Source: Noviherbaspirillum sedimenti (lineage in GTDB: Bacteria; Pseudomonadota; Gammaproteobacteria; Burkholderiales; Burkholderiaceae_D). From it: a DNA stretch of 64,000 nucleotides. Below the pieces are notes generated by a model that worked only from the letters and a program-made list of their open reading frames with translations, did no database searches and was not told the origin of the DNA. The stretch is from assembly GCF_003590835.1 (NCBI RefSeq), contig NZ_QYUQ01000002.1, positions 1,302,001 through 1,366,000 of the forward strand, in the 5' to 3' direction. This document shows positions 61,295 to 64,000 of the stretch, one piece after another; position 1 is the stretch's first letter; each line of letters opens with the position of its first letter. The translations under genes were made by a program, and so were the position numbers.

Positions 61295-62128
61295 CTAGGG
61301 CACATTATTGACATGCACCTCGTGATACAAGCGGACCGTTTCATTATTCTCGGTGATCGAAAGCTGCAGCGATACCAGGCCAGCGCGGGACGTCACCTCC
61401 GACGCATACACAAAATTGCAAGCTGATACTCTGTTCGCCAGAATCGGGGTCGCAGCCGGCGGCACCGGACAAGTGATTGCCGCCGTCGCGCTTGTTGCAT
61501 AATTCGAATAGCGGTACAGGATGCCGGTGCCGTTGCCGCTGGCGTCCGTGCCGGCGTCGCGACAGACATACGACACGACGCTGTCGGCAGCGGGAATGAT
61601 CTGGAAGCGGTTGCCTGGAGAAACGAATGGAAACAGCTTTGACGAGAATGCGAGATGGCCGGCGCTTGGCGTCGAAATGATCGCCGTATTGTCGCCGGCA
61701 TAGGCATCCGCCCCGGGAACCCCGAGGTTATAGATCGCCACCGTGTCGCCCACGGCGGGAACCGAACTCATCGGACTCAGGACATCGAAGCCGGTATCGG
61801 CGGCGTCGAAATCCAGCTTGTCGCCGCTGCAGCCGGCGCTGCAATCCTGTTCCGCGCGGTAGCGGCCGCCGGTGATGGTCGGTAAAAACTCGATGCAGGA
61901 AGATCCGGCAGCGTTGCGCACGCTATTGGGCAGCGCCAGATGCAAGTCGCGCGACATGCGGCGCACGGCCGTATCGGCGATATCCGTCAGCGCCGCGCGG
62001 CGGGAGGAATCGAGGTAGCCCTGCACAGGCGCGCGGATGAATACAGCCACCACCGCCGCGATCACCCCGGTGATGGCGATCACCATCACGGCTTCGATCA
62101 AGGTGAATCCTGTCTGGAATCTGCTCAT
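61295..62128 (-). CDS. mshO: MSHA minor pilin MshO
   Basis: 277 residues from the ATG at 62126-62128. Type IV prepilin leader with the cleavage site G/FTLIEAVMVI. A long C-terminal domain has pairs of cysteines (SSCIEFL, QDCSAGCSG). It follows mshD after 16 bp. Confidence 0.92.
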   Translation of the reverse strand: MSRFQTGFTLIEAVMVIAITGVIAAVVAVFIRAPVQGYLDSSRRAALTDIADTAVRRMSRDLHLALPNSVRNAAGSSCIEFLPTITGGRYRAEQDCSAGCSGDKLDFDAADTGFDVLSPMSSVPAVGDTVAIYNLGVPGADAYAGDNTAIISTPSAGHLAFSSKLFPFVSPGNRFQIIPAADSVVSYVCRDAGTDASGNGTGILYRYSNYATSATAAITCPVPPAATPILANRVSACNFVYASEVTSRAGLVSLQLSITENNETVRLYHEVHVNNVP

Positions 62129-62144
62129 GGCTGTCGGCAACTCA

Positions 62145-62720
62145 TCAGGGTACGGCATTCGGCGCATAACGGAAGCGGTAGCCGGTCAGCGTCAGACTGG
62201 TGTCGCCCGGGCCGGTCACGGTGACGTCGATCCGCACTGCATCGCCGGCATTTGGAAGACTGAATGCAGAGTTGCCCACCTGGGTCAGCGCCACGCTGAC
62301 CTCATATCCGCCCAGCCCGGCAATCGTCGTGCCCTCGATATCCCGGACCGGATTCATCAAAAACCCGCCATAGTCGCCCACGTTATCAAATCGCGGCTCG
62401 GCATCACGGCTTTCGCCTGGGGTAGACGTAAATCCTTGCACGGTCGTGGCGCAATCGCTGGCATCCGCCGCTGTCGTGGCATTGGCATCATCCGGATCGC
62501 AAAAAGTGAATGCCTGCAGTTCGATTTCCTCCAGCAGGGATTCCGCGATCGCCAGCGCCTGCTTGCGCGCCAGCGGGTCGGCGCTGGATTTTGTCGTCAC
62601 ATTCATCACCGACAGGATGCCGGCGACGCCGACGCTGACGATGACGATGAACATGACCAGCTCGATCAGGGAAACGCCCGACTGCCGGTGTGCATCCCTG
62701 CCGATGCGCCTAGTGTACAT
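62145..62720 (-). CDS. mshD: MSHA minor pilin MshD
   Basis: 191 residues from the ATG at 62718-62720, inside the end of mshC (11-bp overlap). Prepilin leader with cleavage site QSG/VSLIELVMFIVIVSVG, PilV-like. The C-terminal domain has TFCDPDDAN and a DCATTVQGF segment. Confidence 0.92.
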   Translation of the reverse strand: MYTRRIGRDAHRQSGVSLIELVMFIVIVSVGVAGILSVMNVTTKSSADPLARKQALAIAESLLEEIELQAFTFCDPDDANATTAADASDCATTVQGFTSTPGESRDAEPRFDNVGDYGGFLMNPVRDIEGTTIAGLGGYEVSVALTQVGNSAFSLPNAGDAVRIDVTVTGPGDTSLTLTGYRFRYAPNAVP

Positions 62721-63231
62721 AACCGGTATCCCGCTCAACCACGATTGTGTGGGACACGCCATCTCCGCTGATGGCAAGCGTCAGGTTGGTGAAACTGGAG
62801 TTGGAGACAGGATCGTCCGGCAGATAGGGCTTGCCGAGCCCGCTGAAAAAAAACTGCGGGTGCGTCGAGGTATAGGTTAGGCCGCTTGGCGGCGCCTCGC
62901 AAAACCAGCTGGCGATGTTGGAACAGGCAGCCAGCGTGGCTGGCCTGCCGCTATTGGCTCCCGCGGGAGCGCGGACGAGTGATGCTGTGTCAGGGCAGCC
63001 GGCGTCAAAGCAAAGTGCAATGCTGTTGCCGTTCAGGCGCACATAGACATCGCGGCGTTGCGCGATCGCCAGCTTCTGTCCGTAGCGCAGCATGGATAAG
63101 GCCTGGTCGGAAAAACCACGCGCGTCGAAAGTCGTCCGGTCGAATAAGCGCGGAATTGCGACTGCCGACAAAATGCCGACAATAACCATGGTCATGATCA
63201 GTTCAACCAAAGTAAAGCCCGCTGTTTTCAT
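62710..63231 (-). CDS. mshC: MSHA minor pilin MshC
   Basis: 173 residues. A very short prepilin leader with site MKTAG/FTLVELIMTMVIVGILSAVAIPR. The C-terminal part has Cys in ALCFDAGCPD and AACSNIASWFCE. GspH/FimT-like. Separated from mshA by a terminator, so its level relative to the major pilin is probably set by readthrough. Confidence 0.92.
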   Translation of the reverse strand: MKTAGFTLVELIMTMVIVGILSAVAIPRLFDRTTFDARGFSDQALSMLRYGQKLAIAQRRDVYVRLNGNSIALCFDAGCPDTASLVRAPAGANSGRPATLAACSNIASWFCEAPPSGLTYTSTHPQFFFSGLGKPYLPDDPVSNSSFTNLTLAISGDGVSHTIVVERDTGYVH

Positions 63232-63261
63232 GTCACTGGCACGTTTCCGGGTTTAACAACA

Positions 63262-63296
63262 AAAAAGTCAGCAAGCCGCGAGGCTGCTGACTTTTT
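63262..63296 (-). terminator. Terminator between mshA and mshC
   Basis: On the minus strand AAAAGTCAGCAGCC-TCGC-GGCTTGCTGACTTTT forms a long stem with one bulge and ends in a T run. It lies 26 bases after the mshA stop. Partial termination here would give more MshA than minor pilins. Confidence 0.88.
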
Positions 63297-63321
63297 ATCT
63301 AACGTTGTTCTGTTTTTACAT

Positions 63322-63786
63322 TTAGCAGCCGGTAGTGGTGACTGTAACTGCGCCAGTCGCACCGGCATATACGACCTGACAGGTAGCAGAACCGCCGCTG
63401 GCAGGTTGAAATGTCGCAGTGCCAGCAGGACCATCGTAAGTAATTCCGTTAGCATCGGTCAACGCCCTGCCAATACCGTTTGCCGAGCCCGCAGGAAGTC
63501 CCGAGCTTGCAGCAACCACTACACCACTACCAACTGCTTGCCCCTGCAGTAAAACTTCAACGGAAGCATTGTTGCCGGTCGCAGCATATCTGGCTTGCAC
63601 GATTCCTACTGCAGAACGCATTCCACCTGCCACGCCGTTTACTGCTGCAATCCGTGCGTCGCCGCTCAAGTTAACAAAACGCGGAAGCGCCGTCGCCGCC
63701 AAAATGCCCAGAATGACAATCACCATGACCAGTTCGATCAAGGTAAAGCCGGATTCAGCACCTGATGCCTTTTGAGGAATCTTCAT
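63322..63786 (-). CDS. mshA: MSHA major pilin MshA
   Basis: 154 residues. Prepilin leader with site ESG/FTLIELVMVIVILGILAATALPRF; Glu5 of the mature pilin is present. Two C-terminal cysteines (ATCQVV and the final TTTGC) can form the usual disulphide loop. GGAGTT precedes the ATG. First gene of the visible msh cluster. Confidence 0.95.
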   Translation of the reverse strand: MKIPQKASGAESGFTLIELVMVIVILGILAATALPRFVNLSGDARIAAVNGVAGGMRSAVGIVQARYAATGNNASVEVLLQGQAVGSGVVVAASSGLPAGSANGIGRALTDANGITYDGPAGTATFQPASGGSATCQVVYAGATGAVTVTTTGC

Positions 63787-64000
63787 TTTATAACTCCAAT
63801 TTAAAAAATAATCGCCGTGTCCGGACTCAAATGCGTAAAAACACCCCCCTGAAACTTCCTAACTATATTCTTGCCTCCTTCGGGCAATTCAATTGCATCG
63901 ACAAATGCCCTTTCAACTTAAACCACAGCGAATCTTTTGTTGTGTTGTTACTGGCAGTTTGCAGTTGTCAGCGCCGCAGCGCTGTACGTCGGCGCAACGC
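63787..64000 (-). promoter_or_regulatory. Region upstream of mshA
   Basis: 214 bases to the window edge, with no gene recognised. It must hold the mshA ribosome-binding site and probably its promoter. GCAATT-G-AATTGC (about 63887-63899) is a small palindrome. No clear sigma54 or sigma28 promoter was seen. Confidence 0.4.

Noticed and set aside
63787..64000. Sigma54-type promoter before mshA
   Set aside because: A TGGCA...TTGC-like string is present on the plus strand only, and its spacing is wrong.

Overview
The window looks like chromosomal DNA of a flagellated, poly-3-hydroxybutyrate (PHB)-storing betaproteobacterium in Burkholderiales, most likely Oxalobacteraceae. This is inferred from the gene set (flhDC-motAB-che, class I phaC with phaR, monofunctional relA, MSHA pilus), the high GC content and codon use; no database search was possible. 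Coding density is high. Most genes up to about 26 kb and beyond 36 kb are on the minus strand.

Layout. (1) 1-6.9 kb: a motility/chemotaxis run read right to left: flhD, flhC, a membrane-anchored methyltransferase, motA, motB, a small CheZ-like protein, cheY and cheA (cut by the window edge). (2) 7.5-12.3 kb: a three-gene cyclic-nucleotide module: a class II cAMP-phosphodiesterase-like metallo-beta-lactamase protein, a GAF/HD-GYP phosphodiesterase and a CHASE2 adenylate cyclase. Divergent to it is a GspE/PilB-type ATPase with an N-terminal GAF domain. (3) 14.9-20.8 kb: a two-partner secretion locus (TpsB transporter, TpsA exoprotein) followed by a FecR-domain protein. (4) 20.8-22.5 kb: a small AT-rich, decayed island ending at tRNA-Val(GAC). 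It holds an IS3 orfA remnant, a lone PEP-CTERM protein and an integrase tail that runs into the tRNA. (5) 22.5-25.7 kb: a hydroxypyruvate isomerase with an internal deletion, relA and a RidA-family gene. (6) 25.7-41.3 kb: C4/PHB and acyl-CoA metabolism: three alpha/beta hydrolases, bdhA, scoAB, a PAS-LuxR regulator, a thioesterase, an SDR, ETF-ubiquinone oxidoreductase, then metC, rimO, phaR and phaC. A fabH-like gene with an internal deletion lies inside. (7) 41.3-48.2 kb: housekeeping genes (pgeF, rluD, bamD, yaaA, PIN protein, aminotransferase) and an HD-GYP-like protein without its HD dyad. (8) 48.2-63.8 kb: a fimV-like gene and a long MSHA type IV pilus cluster (mshA-C-D-O-P-Q-I-I2-J-K-L-M-N) with no mshE or mshG inside.

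How it fits together. FlhDC, MotAB and Che proteins build and steer flagella. The MSHA pilus and the TPS exoprotein are surface-attachment systems. The cyclase/phosphodiesterase module and the GAF-fused ATPase suggest cyclic-nucleotide input into a secretion or pilus motor; this is the best candidate here for an undescribed system and remains inference. phaC makes PHB; the hydrolases, bdhA and scoAB could return monomers to acetoacetyl-CoA and so to central metabolism, with ETF-QO taking electrons from acyl-CoA oxidation.
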